7,817 bases of DNA from Myxococcota bacterium (GTDB taxonomy: Bacteria; Myxococcota_A; Polyangia; HGW-17): positions 1-7,817 of the forward strand of contig JAHJLU010000534.1 of assembly GCA_018821745.1 (NCBI GenBank), given 5' to 3'. The translations under genes and the position numbers were made by a program. Within the stretch, counting starts at the first letter, position 1; each line of letters begins with the position of its first letter. Below the pieces are notes generated by a model. The model was not told where the DNA came from, ran no database searches, and saw nothing but the letters and a program-made list of their open reading frames with translations. Positions 1-6,829 of this stretch are shown one piece after another.

Positions 1-1292
1 ACCTCGTCGATGAAGCCCACCATATCATCGTTTATGATGGTGCCGATGGTAATGGGCGCGCCAGCGGCGCTCACGCTCTCGGTGAAGTTGTCCTGATCCT
101 CGAGGACGCCGTTGAGGTATATTTTGATGTTATTGGAGCTCGCGTCGGCGTCGTAGGTCCCGACCACGTGATACCACACATTGTTGGCGGGCACCGTGGT
201 GGTGGTGGCTCTGGATCCATCCCAGACATTGATCCAGAATCGGAAAAACCCGTTGGAGCTGTGATAGAAGCCGAACCCGTCATCCCAGGAGCCGCTGGAG
301 CTTGCACCCAGAGGCGATGCCCAGTCGGGCTGGTCGCCGTTGAGCTTGATCCAGAAACTCACGGAAAAGGCGCGGACAGGTGCTCCCCCCGTAATATCGG
401 CCAGACTGCCAATGGCGAGATGCTCAGTGCTCGTGCCGAACTCCATGGAGAGGGCGTTGATACATGCGGCGTCGGTGCTGCAGTCAGAGTCAGCACAGTC
501 TGTTTGGGAGTCCCCGTCGTTATCAATGCCGTCGTCGCAAATCTCGGGAATCTGGCACGAGGTGAGGTCATAGGTACAATCGGAGTCGCAACCGAGGGTC
601 CCGACTCCAAGATTCAGAGAAGAGCAGGTCGCGCCGCCCAGGTCGGTGCCGTCACACTCTTCGGGTCCGTTTATGTGGTTGTCCCCGCACATGCCGTTGG
701 CCACGCACTGCGTCTCGTCCAGTTGGCAGTCTTCGTCACACGAAAGCCCCGTGCCATAGTATCCCAGGGTAGTGCAGCTCTCTCCACCGAGGTTTGCCCC
801 GTCACAGGTCTCGAGGCCCGACTCGATGACGCTGTTGCCGCAGAAGCCGTTGGTCATACAGGTGGAGATGTCATAGTGACAGGTGAGATCACAGGCGATC
901 CCCGTCCCGTAGTAGCCCAGAGTTTCACAGGTGGTGGCACCCAGAATAGCCCCGTCACACTCCTCACCCGCATCAAGCGAGCCATTGCCACAGGTCTCCA
1001 GGGGATCGCACAGGCTGGTATTGTAATGACAGGAGCCATCGCAACCAAGCCCGGTCCCGGAATATCCCAGGCTCACACAACTGGCACCCGCCAGATCGGA
1101 ACCGTCGCAATCCTCACCGGTCTCCACGGTCCCGTTGCCGCAGGTGTTGATATTATTTACATTGTTAGTATTATTCAGGTTATTTGTATTATTGAGGTTA
1201 CTATTGCCCATCTCAGTGAGACCACCGGGATCAAAACTGCAGGCAAAAGAAACAACCATGAGCCAGGGAAAAAGCTTGAATGAGTGAGACAC
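1..1292 (-). CDS. Probable surface lipoprotein with four Cys-rich repeats and a LamG-like domain (C-terminus cut by window edge)
   Basis: Translating the minus strand from GTG at 1292 gives 430 codons with no stop, running off the left edge. Residues 1-17 look like a signal peptide: Lys6, then a hydrophobic run LFPWLMVVSFA, then Cys18. The SFAC context is a weak lipobox, so lipidation is likely but not certain. Residues 28-50 are an Asn-rich linker. Residues 51-246 hold four tandem units of about 50 residues, each opening with CGNG, CGNS or CGDN, followed by a CDG motif, and each with six cysteines. Residues 252-277 (CDDGIDNDGDSQTD and following) form an acidic, calcium-loop-like, Cys-containing segment. 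From about 281 the sequence resembles a LamG/concanavalin-like domain, with the hallmarks VSFWIK, WYHVVGTYD, IKIYLNG and GFIDEV. The family is common in Myxococcota-type genomes and is thought to be exported. The ligand is unknown: LamG-like domains often bind glycans or proteins. GTG is preferred because AAGGAG lies 6 nt upstream and the signal peptide begins there. Confidence 0.85.
   Translation of the reverse strand, partial: MSHSFKLFPWLMVVSFACSFDPGGLTEMGNSNLNNTNNLNNTNNVNNINTCGNGTVETGEDCDGSDLAGASCVSLGYSGTGLGCDGSCHYNTSLCDPLETCGNGSLDAGEECDGAILGATTCETLGYYGTGIACDLTCHYDISTCMTNGFCGNSVIESGLETCDGANLGGESCTTLGYYGTGLSCDEDCQLDETQCVANGMCGDNHINGPEECDGTDLGGATCSSLNLGVGTLGCDSDCTYDLTSCQIPEICDDGIDNDGDSQTDCADSDCSTDAACINALSMEFGTSTEHLAIGSLADITGGAPVRAFSVSFWIKLNGDQPDWASPLGASSSGSWDDGFGFYHSSNGFFRFWINVWDGSRATTTTVPANNVWYHVVGTYDADASSNNIKIYLNGVLEDQDNFTESVSAAGAPITIGTIINDDMVGFIDE
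555..1142 (-). repeat. Four tandem six-cysteine repeats within the surface protein gene
   Basis: The units begin at codons for Cys51, Cys101, Cys151 and Cys202, giving a DNA period of 150, 150 and 153 bp. The cysteines are 51/62/72/84/88/95, 101/112/122/134/138/145, 151/163/173/185/189/196 and 202/213/223/235/239/246. Spacing is therefore C-X10-C-X9-C-X11-C-X3-C-X6-C throughout, with one extra residue in the first interval of unit 3. Shared non-Cys features are CGN or CGD at the start, GEEC or similar, CDG, LG(A/G), a (T/S)LG(Y) segment, GTG or GTL before CD, and a Tyr/Gln-Asx/Leu stretch before the last Cys. Six Cys per unit suggests three disulfides per unit in an extracytoplasmic protein (inference). 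The repeats have diverged at DNA level, so this is an old duplication rather than a recent slippage product. Confidence 0.85.
1143..1196 (-). repeat. Asn-rich low-complexity linker: three imperfect 18-bp units
   Basis: Codons 33-50 of the surface protein read LNNTNN, LNNTNN, VNNINT, which is three 18-bp units differing at a few positions. The segment sits directly after the signal peptide and before the first Cys repeat. That is where exported lipoproteins usually carry a flexible tether separating the anchor from the folded part. Asn codons alternate between AAT and AAC, making the tract locally AT-rich in otherwise GC-rich DNA. Confidence 0.75.
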
Positions 1293-1298
1293 GAGGAA

Positions 1299-1304
1299 CT
1301 CCTT
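1299..1304 (-). promoter_or_regulatory. Ribosome binding site deciding the GTG start of the surface protein
   Basis: On the minus strand AAGGAG is followed by 6 nt (TTCCTC) and then GTG. The next in-frame ATG (codon 12) falls inside the hydrophobic core of the signal peptide and has no comparable site. This supports GTG at 1292 as the start. Confidence 0.7.
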
Positions 1305-1359
1305 CTCTACCCGGGATTAAAAGGGCAAAGAGCATCAACATATTGATTATCTGCCTGAT

Positions 1360-1388
1360 AATATAACACATCCTGGCCCCTTTGCCAC
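1360..1388 (-). promoter_or_regulatory. Candidate sigma-70-type promoter for the surface protein gene
   Basis: On the minus strand a GTGGCA hexamer (1388-1383, 4 of 6 to TTGACA) lies 17 bp before TATATT (1365-1360, 5 of 6 to TATAAT), about 68 nt upstream of the GTG start. An imperfectly placed inverted repeat, ATTATC-N5-GATAAT (1346-1362), overlaps the -10 and could be an operator, but arms this short are expected by chance in a region of this size. This is a consensus match only, and the organism's sigma preference is unknown. Confidence 0.3.
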
Positions 1389-1556
1389 CGACTTTCCCCA
1401 TTATCGCCCAACCTCAAGGGAACCCGGGATTAACGGGGAACAGCACCCTGGGCCTCGCCCGGACCGGATATCATCACCCCCCTGGCCCTCAGGCGGGCAT
1501 AACTCATTGCAATCGTTCAGGGGACATCCCGCGTAAAACTGCGGGGCAAGGGGTGG

Positions 1557-3827
1557 TCAGGCCAGGAGGTCCATGTCTCCTGCAGAGTGCACAAACAGGG
1601 TTCTGGGCATGCGGGAGAAGCGCGCTTCCTGAGCGGCCATGAATTCGGCGAAATGTTCCACATCTCTTTTGGCCAGGCCCAGGAGCAGCAAATCCGCCAT
1701 GGCTGATTCCTCTTTGATAATTTCAATCACCGGTTCCTGCGAGATGATAATTTTTACCTGCATGTTGATGCGGGAAGCGGCCACAAGGCTCTCCAGCTCA
1801 AGCGCCGCCGCCTGCCGCCCGGATGTATCATCCACGACGCGCAGTATCCGTATTTTGGCGTGCTCCCAGTCATCATGGGTGGTTACCAGGTAGGAGAAAA
1901 TTGCCATGAGCGAGCCGTTGGCTTTCCCGGACCACCACAGATCAATGCTCTTCTTTTTTGACTCGAAGGGAGTTACGGTTTCTTTGTATATCACCACATT
2001 GAGCGTATATTCCGAAAAAACCGGCATCATCAGGGCCAGTTCAGTTCGCTGTGCCTTGTTCTCAGCGGGGGGGCATGCAAACATCACTGTGTTGGGTCGC
2101 AGGCTCCCGATGGAATAGCTCTGGAGGATGGTATCCAGATGGGCAACGGGATCGTTGACCACCACCGAATCGGAGAAGGCCACTATGTGATTCTTTTTCA
2201 GGAGGCTTTTGAGTTTCAGCAGCCGCGCGGTCCGCTCCTCATGCCGCTGGACCAGGTTTCCATCGGAGCGACGCAGCTCCAGAACAGAGAGGATTCCCCT
2301 CCCGCTCTCGATCCACGCGGCGCTCTGGATCAGCGCCCGTTCCCGTTCAAAATCCGAGGTAATAACTGCCAGGGCGGGCCGCCAGTTCTTTGCATCGGTC
2401 TGGGATGATTCCAGGAGCAGCAGGTTCTCCCTGGTGCGTGCGAAAATGTATCCCCTCTTGGCGTCGTCCCATTTCCCCCCGGTTCTCCCCTTGAGACCCA
2501 GATATACCAGGGCGGCCAGCGCCATGGAGACAACCGCATAGGTCTCGTTGATTTTGACCATGGCGTATCCACAGCCGATGGCGCCCACCAGCCCTGCGGG
2601 CCAGCCAAAGACTTTGAACCGCGGACGAAAGCTGGGGTTGCCCGCCCGCCCTTCCACAAAGGCCGAGAGATTTATCATCCCGTAGGTGATGAGGAAAAAC
2701 ATGGAGATGACCTGAGCGACAGCGTCAAGGCCCCCTGCCCAGACGATGGACACGGCGATGAACATGCTGAGCACCGTGGCCCGGTGGGGCTCATTGTTGG
2801 GCCCGTGTCCCACACCGAAATACTCAATGGGGCGCAGAATCTTGTCCTGCCCCATGGCCTGCAGTATCCGGGGGGCGCCGAGGAAACTCCCCAGCGCGGA
2901 GGAGAGGGTGGCCGCAAACACGCCGGCAATGATCAGGGGGCCCAAAAGGCTCATTTTGCTCAGGGATCCAAAGGGATCCGCCACCAGCGCCGCCTGGCTG
3001 GCAAATCCTCCCAGCAACACAAGGAGCACCAGATAGACAACCGCTGTAAAGGCGATGGCCAGAAGGGTCCCCCGGGGGATGGAGAGCGCGGGATTTTTCA
3101 GATCCCCCGACATATTTGCCCCCGCGGTGATCCCCGTGGCCGCGGGGAAGAAGATGGCAAAAACTATCCAGAAACCCAACTGGCTCCCCGGTCGCACGCC
3201 CGTATTGCTGTTGAAGGTTGTCATATTGAAATGCATGATCCCACCGATCACAAAGGAGAGAATCGAGAGGAGCAGCACCGCAAGAATGAGATATTGTGCC
3301 TTCAGGGCCACGTCTGCACCCTTGAAGGTTATGGCAAACAGGAGCAGGACGGTCAGTGTGGAGACAATCTGGGGAATCCGGTAGGCAGCGTACGTAAGAG
3401 CCAGGGGGCTCCCCGTGGCTGCCAGCACTCCAAACAGCGCCTCGGAGAAACCAATAACATAAAAGGCGATGGAGACCGCCTGGGAGATGAAGAGCGTGAG
3501 GCCAATGGCGCCACCGAAATCCGGTCCCAGAGTACGGGAGATCATAAAATATACCCCGCCGGTGCGCACATCGGTATTAGTGGCGATGGCGCTGAGGCTG
3601 AGGCTGGTCAGGCTGGTGATGGCCTTGGCCATGAGCAAAATGAGCAGGCCACGCCAGATCCCCGCCTCGCCAACCACGGTCCCCGCCCGCATGAACATGA
3701 TAACACCGAGGATGGTGAGGACACAGGGTGTAAACACACCGGCAAAGGTGCCGAACCGCCCCTGAGTGATGCTCGGGAGAGCCTTCTCAACGCCCAAATT
3801 TGCAGCCTGTTGCGACGTTTCGCTCAT
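1557..3827 (-). CDS. Cation-chloride cotransporter, SLC12 (NKCC/NCC-like) family, full length
   Basis: This 756-residue integral inner-membrane protein couples Cl- movement to Na+ and/or K+ in the SLC12 branch of the APC superfamily. Family signatures are clear: GTFAGVFTPCVLTILGVIMF at 26-45 (TM1), ITSLTSLSLSAIATN at 70-84, GGVYFMISRTLGPDFGGAIG at 90-109, IFFPAATGITAGANMSGDL at 225-243 (TM6), FAATLSSALGS at 304-314 (TM8) and FFLITYGMINLSAF at 377-390 (TM10). From memory of human NKCC1 structures, the K+ ligands Tyr383, Pro496 and Thr499 correspond to Y123, P228 and T231. The Na+ ligands Ala610, Ser613 and Ser614 correspond to A306, S309 and S310, and the Cl- ligand Tyr686 to Y382. About twelve membrane segments end near 445. 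Residues 456-756 form the cytosolic domain, including IDLWWSGKANG (628-638) and MADLLLLGLAK (710-720), as in SLC12 C-termini. The start at 3827 is chosen over an upstream in-frame ATG at 3908 because GGAGA lies 7 nt before it and homology begins soon after. Ion specificity is inferred. Confidence 0.92.
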   Translation of the reverse strand: MSETSQQAANLGVEKALPSITQGRFGTFAGVFTPCVLTILGVIMFMRAGTVVGEAGIWRGLLILLMAKAITSLTSLSLSAIATNTDVRTGGVYFMISRTLGPDFGGAIGLTLFISQAVSIAFYVIGFSEALFGVLAATGSPLALTYAAYRIPQIVSTLTVLLLFAITFKGADVALKAQYLILAVLLLSILSFVIGGIMHFNMTTFNSNTGVRPGSQLGFWIVFAIFFPAATGITAGANMSGDLKNPALSIPRGTLLAIAFTAVVYLVLLVLLGGFASQAALVADPFGSLSKMSLLGPLIIAGVFAATLSSALGSFLGAPRILQAMGQDKILRPIEYFGVGHGPNNEPHRATVLSMFIAVSIVWAGGLDAVAQVISMFFLITYGMINLSAFVEGRAGNPSFRPRFKVFGWPAGLVGAIGCGYAMVKINETYAVVSMALAALVYLGLKGRTGGKWDDAKRGYIFARTRENLLLLESSQTDAKNWRPALAVITSDFERERALIQSAAWIESGRGILSVLELRRSDGNLVQRHEERTARLLKLKSLLKKNHIVAFSDSVVVNDPVAHLDTILQSYSIGSLRPNTVMFACPPAENKAQRTELALMMPVFSEYTLNVVIYKETVTPFESKKKSIDLWWSGKANGSLMAIFSYLVTTHDDWEHAKIRILRVVDDTSGRQAAALELESLVAASRINMQVKIIISQEPVIEIIKEESAMADLLLLGLAKRDVEHFAEFMAAQEARFSRMPRTLFVHSAGDMDLLA

Positions 3828-3834
3828 GGAAATT

Positions 3835-3839
3835 TCTCC
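3835..3839 (-). promoter_or_regulatory. Ribosome binding site deciding the cotransporter start
   Basis: GGAGA on the minus strand is 7 nt before ATG at 3827. The upstream in-frame ATG at 3908 would add 27 residues that do not resemble the SLC12 N-terminus and has no obvious purine-rich site. The shorter protein is therefore preferred. Confidence 0.65.
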
Positions 3840-4064
3840 ATTCCCCCACCGGGGATTTTCGACGACAAACCCACATATAAAAGGAAATAACGTTCCCTTG
3901 CTTAGCAAAAAGGCATTAAAATTCCAAATAATATCGACCGGGTTCTCTCCCGTTTGCCCCCTGACCCCAGGTTCTATGCAGAAAGATCAGGAAGGTTGAA
4001 CTTTTCATTTTCAGGGCAACTGTCCAGCGTATTTTCCCATAGATATTTACCACAACGGTTGGGT

Positions 4065-4092
4065 TTGACTTTGGGAAATTTTTCGATAGATT
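4065..4092 (+). promoter_or_regulatory. glgP: Candidate sigma-70-type promoter for glgP
   Basis: TTGACT (4065-4070, 5 of 6 to consensus) is followed after 16 bp by TAGATT (4087-4092, 4 of 6). This lies about 125 nt upstream of the glgP start, leaving a leader of roughly 115-120 nt. It is the best consensus pair I found in the region, but support is by inspection only. Confidence 0.35.
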
Positions 4093-4218
4093 CAGAGGGT
4101 AATAATAATTCGGGCTAATCCAACGGGATTGAAATCTGAGATGCAGCACAGACACCGCATGGAACTGCATCCTCAATAAAATCAACCGAGAGACCCCATA
4201 ACCAAGAGGCAGTCACAC

Positions 4219-6723
4219 ATGGACAAAGAAAAGCTTTGGGCGATGATCGAAGAAAATTACTTATCGTTAAAACCGGAGTCGCTACAGGAATCTTTTGCGA
4301 GCCATATGGAGTTTTCCCAATCAAAGACCCGGTACACAGCGCAACCCATCGACTACTACAAGAGCGCAGCCTACGCCATCAGAGACCGCCTGATGGAGCA
4401 ATGGAATGACACCAACCAGACCTACTACCACAAGAATGTGAAGAAGGTGTACTACCTCTCCCTGGAGTTTCTCATGGGCCGTGCCCTGGGGAACACCCTC
4501 ATCAATCTGGGCCTCTACGACAAACTGACAGAGGCCATAGGAGAGTTTGGCATTGATCTCGAGGAGATCATCGAACTTGAGCCCGACGCCGGGCTGGGAA
4601 ACGGTGGACTGGGGCGGCTCGCCGCCTGCTTCCTCGACTCCATGGCCACCCTCCAGCTCCCCGGGGAAGGATACGGGATCCGCTATGACTACGGGATCTT
4701 TGAGCAGAAGATCGAGGATGGCTGCCAGGTGGAACGGCCCGAGCACTGGCTCCGCAACGGGTACCCTTGGGAGATCATGCGTCCCGAGTATCAGTATCTC
4801 ATCAAGTTCAACGGCAACGTATCCACCCACACCGATGATCAGAACCACACCACCTATGAATGGGAAAACACGGAGAATGTGCTCGCCCTGCCCTACGACC
4901 TTCCCATCCCGGGGTATAAAAACACCACGGCTAATACCTTGCGGCTGTGGTCGGCACGAGCCACGCAGGAGTTTGAACTGAGTGAGTTCAACATGGGCGA
5001 CTACATCGGCGCCGTTGAGGCCAAAATCAACTCGGAGACTATCTCCAGCGTCCTGTATCCCAAGGATGATATTTTGCAGGGAAAAGAGCTGCGGCTCAAG
5101 CAGGAGTATATGTTTGTCTCGGCTTCGGTGCAGGATATAATTCGGCGCTACAGAGTCAAAAACCCCGATATCCGCAACCTGGCCGAGAAAGTGGCCATCC
5201 AGCTCAATGACACCCACCCGGCACTCACCATCGCTGAGCTCATGCGTCTGCTCATGGATGTGGAAGGGCTCGGCTGGGACGAGGCATGGGAAATCTGCAC
5301 AGGCACCTGCGCCTACACCAACCACACCATCCTGCCCGAGGCACTGGAGCAGTGGTCCCTCTCCCTCTTCCAGCGGCTGTTGCCCCGCCACCTCCAGATC
5401 ATCTACGAGATCAATCACCGCTTTTTAGCCATGGTCAAGGGTCGTTTCCCCAATGATCCTGGTCGACTGCAACGCATGTCCATCATCGCCGAGGGGCCCA
5501 AAAAGGCCGTTCGGATGGCTAACCTCGCCATCGTGGGATCCCACGCGGTCAATGGTGTCTCCGCTCTCCACTCGGAGTTGATCAAGCAGAAGCTCTTTGC
5601 CGACTTCCATGCCCTGTGGCCAGAGAAATTCCAAAATAAAACCAACGGCATAACCCAGCGTCGGTGGCTCAAACTGGCGAACCCCCTGCTCTCGGATCTC
5701 ATTGAAAAGAATATCGGAGAGGCATGGGTTAATGATCTGTTCCAACTCAGACAGTTGTCTGAGTTGACCACCGACGAAGCTTTCCTTGCACAGTGGAAGG
5801 CGGTCAAACTGCAAAACAAGAAGATCCTGGCTGAATACATTTTGCAGCACAACGGGGTCGCGGTGGATCCCCACTCCATGTTCGACATCCAGGTCAAGCG
5901 GATCCACGAATATAAAAGGCAGATCCTCAATGTCCTGCATATTCTCACGCGGTACAACCGCATCAAGGCCAATCCCCAGCAGGAGTTTGTCCCCCGTACC
6001 TTCATCTTCGGAGGGAAAGCCGCCCCGGGATATTACATGGCAAAGAACATCATCAGGCTCATCAACGCCGTCGCGAACATGGTGAACAATGACCCCGTGG
6101 TGGGCGACCGCCTCAAGGTCATCTTCCTTGCCAACTACAACGTCTCGCTGGCTCAGCGTATCTTCCCTGCGGCGGACCTCTCGGAACAAATCTCCACGGC
6201 AGGACTGGAAGCTTCGGGCACAGGGAACATGAAGTTCGCCCTCAACGGGGCCCTGACCATCGGAACCCTGGATGGGGCCAACATCGAGATAAAAGAGGAG
6301 GTAGGGGATGACAACATCTTCATCTTCGGCCTCAAGACCGAGGAGGTAGCTGAACTGAACCAGCATGGCTATAATTCCCGTGACTATTATCACAGCAACG
6401 ATGAGCTCAAGGGCGTCCTGGACATGATCTCCGGAGGCCTCGGTCAACTGGACAGCCACGTATTTCAACCCATTGTCCAGTCGCTTCTCGAAGGAAACGA
6501 CCACTATAAAGTACTGGCGGATTACAGCGCCTACATCTCGTGCCAGGAGCGTGTCGATGAGGCCTACAAAGAGAGCGACCACTGGGCAAAAATGGCCATC
6601 ATGAACACCGCCTGCAGCGGGAAATTCTCCAGTGACAGGACCATTATGGAGTATGCGAAGGAAATATGGGGAGTGACCCCGGTCAAACCCTTGAAAAGAA
6701 AAGACCGCCCGGACGAATCATGA
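4219..6723 (+). CDS. glgP: Glycogen/alpha-glucan phosphorylase (GT35), full length
   Basis: This 834-residue cytosolic PLP enzyme releases glucose-1-phosphate from the non-reducing ends of glycogen or maltodextrin using inorganic phosphate. Its length is normal for the rabbit-muscle-type family. Visible motifs are YYLSLEFLMGR (78-88), GNGGLGRLAACF (127-138), IRYDYGIFEQKI after it, QLNDTHPALT (328-337), His369 in the TNHT segment (equivalent to the rabbit catalytic-site His377), NKTNGITQRRW (473-483), VKRIHEYKRQ (559-568, with K560, R561 and K566 matching the rabbit phosphate-site K568, R569 and K574), and EASGTGNMKFALNGALTIG (664-682), where K672 should form the PLP Schiff base. The C-terminus has the usual KMAIMNTACSGKFSSDRTI. 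There is no N-terminal Ser14-type phosphorylation segment, as expected for a bacterium. The start is supported by AAGAGG at 4204-4209, 9 nt before ATG. It stands alone in its direction here, with no glgA, glgB, glgC or glgX neighbour. The natural substrate (glycogen or maltodextrin) cannot be told from sequence. Confidence 0.97.
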   Translation: MDKEKLWAMIEENYLSLKPESLQESFASHMEFSQSKTRYTAQPIDYYKSAAYAIRDRLMEQWNDTNQTYYHKNVKKVYYLSLEFLMGRALGNTLINLGLYDKLTEAIGEFGIDLEEIIELEPDAGLGNGGLGRLAACFLDSMATLQLPGEGYGIRYDYGIFEQKIEDGCQVERPEHWLRNGYPWEIMRPEYQYLIKFNGNVSTHTDDQNHTTYEWENTENVLALPYDLPIPGYKNTTANTLRLWSARATQEFELSEFNMGDYIGAVEAKINSETISSVLYPKDDILQGKELRLKQEYMFVSASVQDIIRRYRVKNPDIRNLAEKVAIQLNDTHPALTIAELMRLLMDVEGLGWDEAWEICTGTCAYTNHTILPEALEQWSLSLFQRLLPRHLQIIYEINHRFLAMVKGRFPNDPGRLQRMSIIAEGPKKAVRMANLAIVGSHAVNGVSALHSELIKQKLFADFHALWPEKFQNKTNGITQRRWLKLANPLLSDLIEKNIGEAWVNDLFQLRQLSELTTDEAFLAQWKAVKLQNKKILAEYILQHNGVAVDPHSMFDIQVKRIHEYKRQILNVLHILTRYNRIKANPQQEFVPRTFIFGGKAAPGYYMAKNIIRLINAVANMVNNDPVVGDRLKVIFLANYNVSLAQRIFPAADLSEQISTAGLEASGTGNMKFALNGALTIGTLDGANIEIKEEVGDDNIFIFGLKTEEVAELNQHGYNSRDYYHSNDELKGVLDMISGGLGQLDSHVFQPIVQSLLEGNDHYKVLADYSAYISCQERVDEAYKESDHWAKMAIMNTACSGKFSSDRTIMEYAKEIWGVTPVKPLKRKDRPDES

Positions 6724-6787
6724 CAGGTGCCCCTTTTCTGGTGCGCCGGGTGACACCGCTTCCCTTCACCCAAACCGGGAGCCTGCC

Positions 6788-6829
6788 CCCTGCTGCGCTT
6801 CGTTGAAAAACCAGGGAGCTTTTTCTTTT
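6788..6829 (+). terminator. Possible intrinsic terminator downstream of glgP
   Basis: CCCTG (6788-6792) can pair with CAGGG (6812-6816) across a 19-nt loop, followed by a T-rich tract (TTTTT, C, TTTT at 6820-6829) that ends at the dus stop codon. The stem is short and the loop long, so this is a weak candidate. An A5/T5 pair (GAAAAA at 6805-6810, TTTTTC at 6820-6825) could help in either direction. It sits in the right place, between two convergent genes. Confidence 0.3.

Larger units (their letters stand above)
3828..4218. other. Divergent intergenic region between the cotransporter and glgP
   Basis: These 391 bp are visibly more AT-rich than the flanking genes and must contain promoters for both directions. 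I see no credible gene: the short open frames here read as low-quality translations without domain features. A plus-strand promoter candidate lies at 4065-4092. On the minus side several AT-rich -10-like hexamers (for example TATTAT and TTTAAT near 3920-3935) lack a paired -35, so I make no call. A 7-bp inverted repeat, TTTCCCA (4033-4039) and TGGGAAA (4072-4078), flanks the -35 candidate. About one such pair is expected by chance in this length. No riboswitch or small RNA is recognisable by eye. Confidence 0.6.

Noticed and set aside
168..1283. 371-codon plus-strand open frame
   Set aside because: It is antisense to the surface protein. Its translation has no domain-like pattern, whereas the opposite strand gives a signal peptide, regular cysteines and a LamG domain.
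1346..1362. Inverted repeat ATTATC-N5-GATAAT upstream of the surface protein gene
   Set aside because: Six-base arms at this spacing are expected roughly by chance in a 264-bp AT-containing region, so it is kept only as a note under the promoter.
1309..1433. 12-bp direct repeat ACCCGGGATTAA at 1309-1320 and 1422-1433
   Set aside because: It is short, occurs only twice and is not associated with an insertion or gene boundary. It could be a chance or regulatory duplication, but nothing further supports it.
1528..1545. CCCGC/GCGGG hairpin just after the cotransporter stop
   Set aside because: The 5-bp stem with an 8-nt loop is not followed by a T tract on the minus strand, so it does not qualify as an intrinsic terminator.
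1382..1642. 86-codon plus-strand open frame after the cotransporter
   Set aside because: It overlaps the cotransporter 3' end in antisense, is Pro/Gly-rich without a recognisable motif, and has no clear ribosome binding site.
2784..3890. 368-codon plus-strand open frame
   Set aside because: It is antisense to the SLC12 gene. The translation is Gly/His/Gln-rich and low-complexity, typical of a shadow frame in GC-rich DNA.
3916..4185. 89-codon minus-strand open frame in the divergent intergenic region
   Set aside because: The composition is unlike the neighbouring proteins, with no motif and no clear ribosome binding site, and it spans the likely promoter region.
4321..6582. Two long minus-strand open frames (4321-5418 and 5425-6582)
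   Set aside because: Both are antisense to glgP, whose full catalytic motif set is unambiguous. The frames reflect codon bias.
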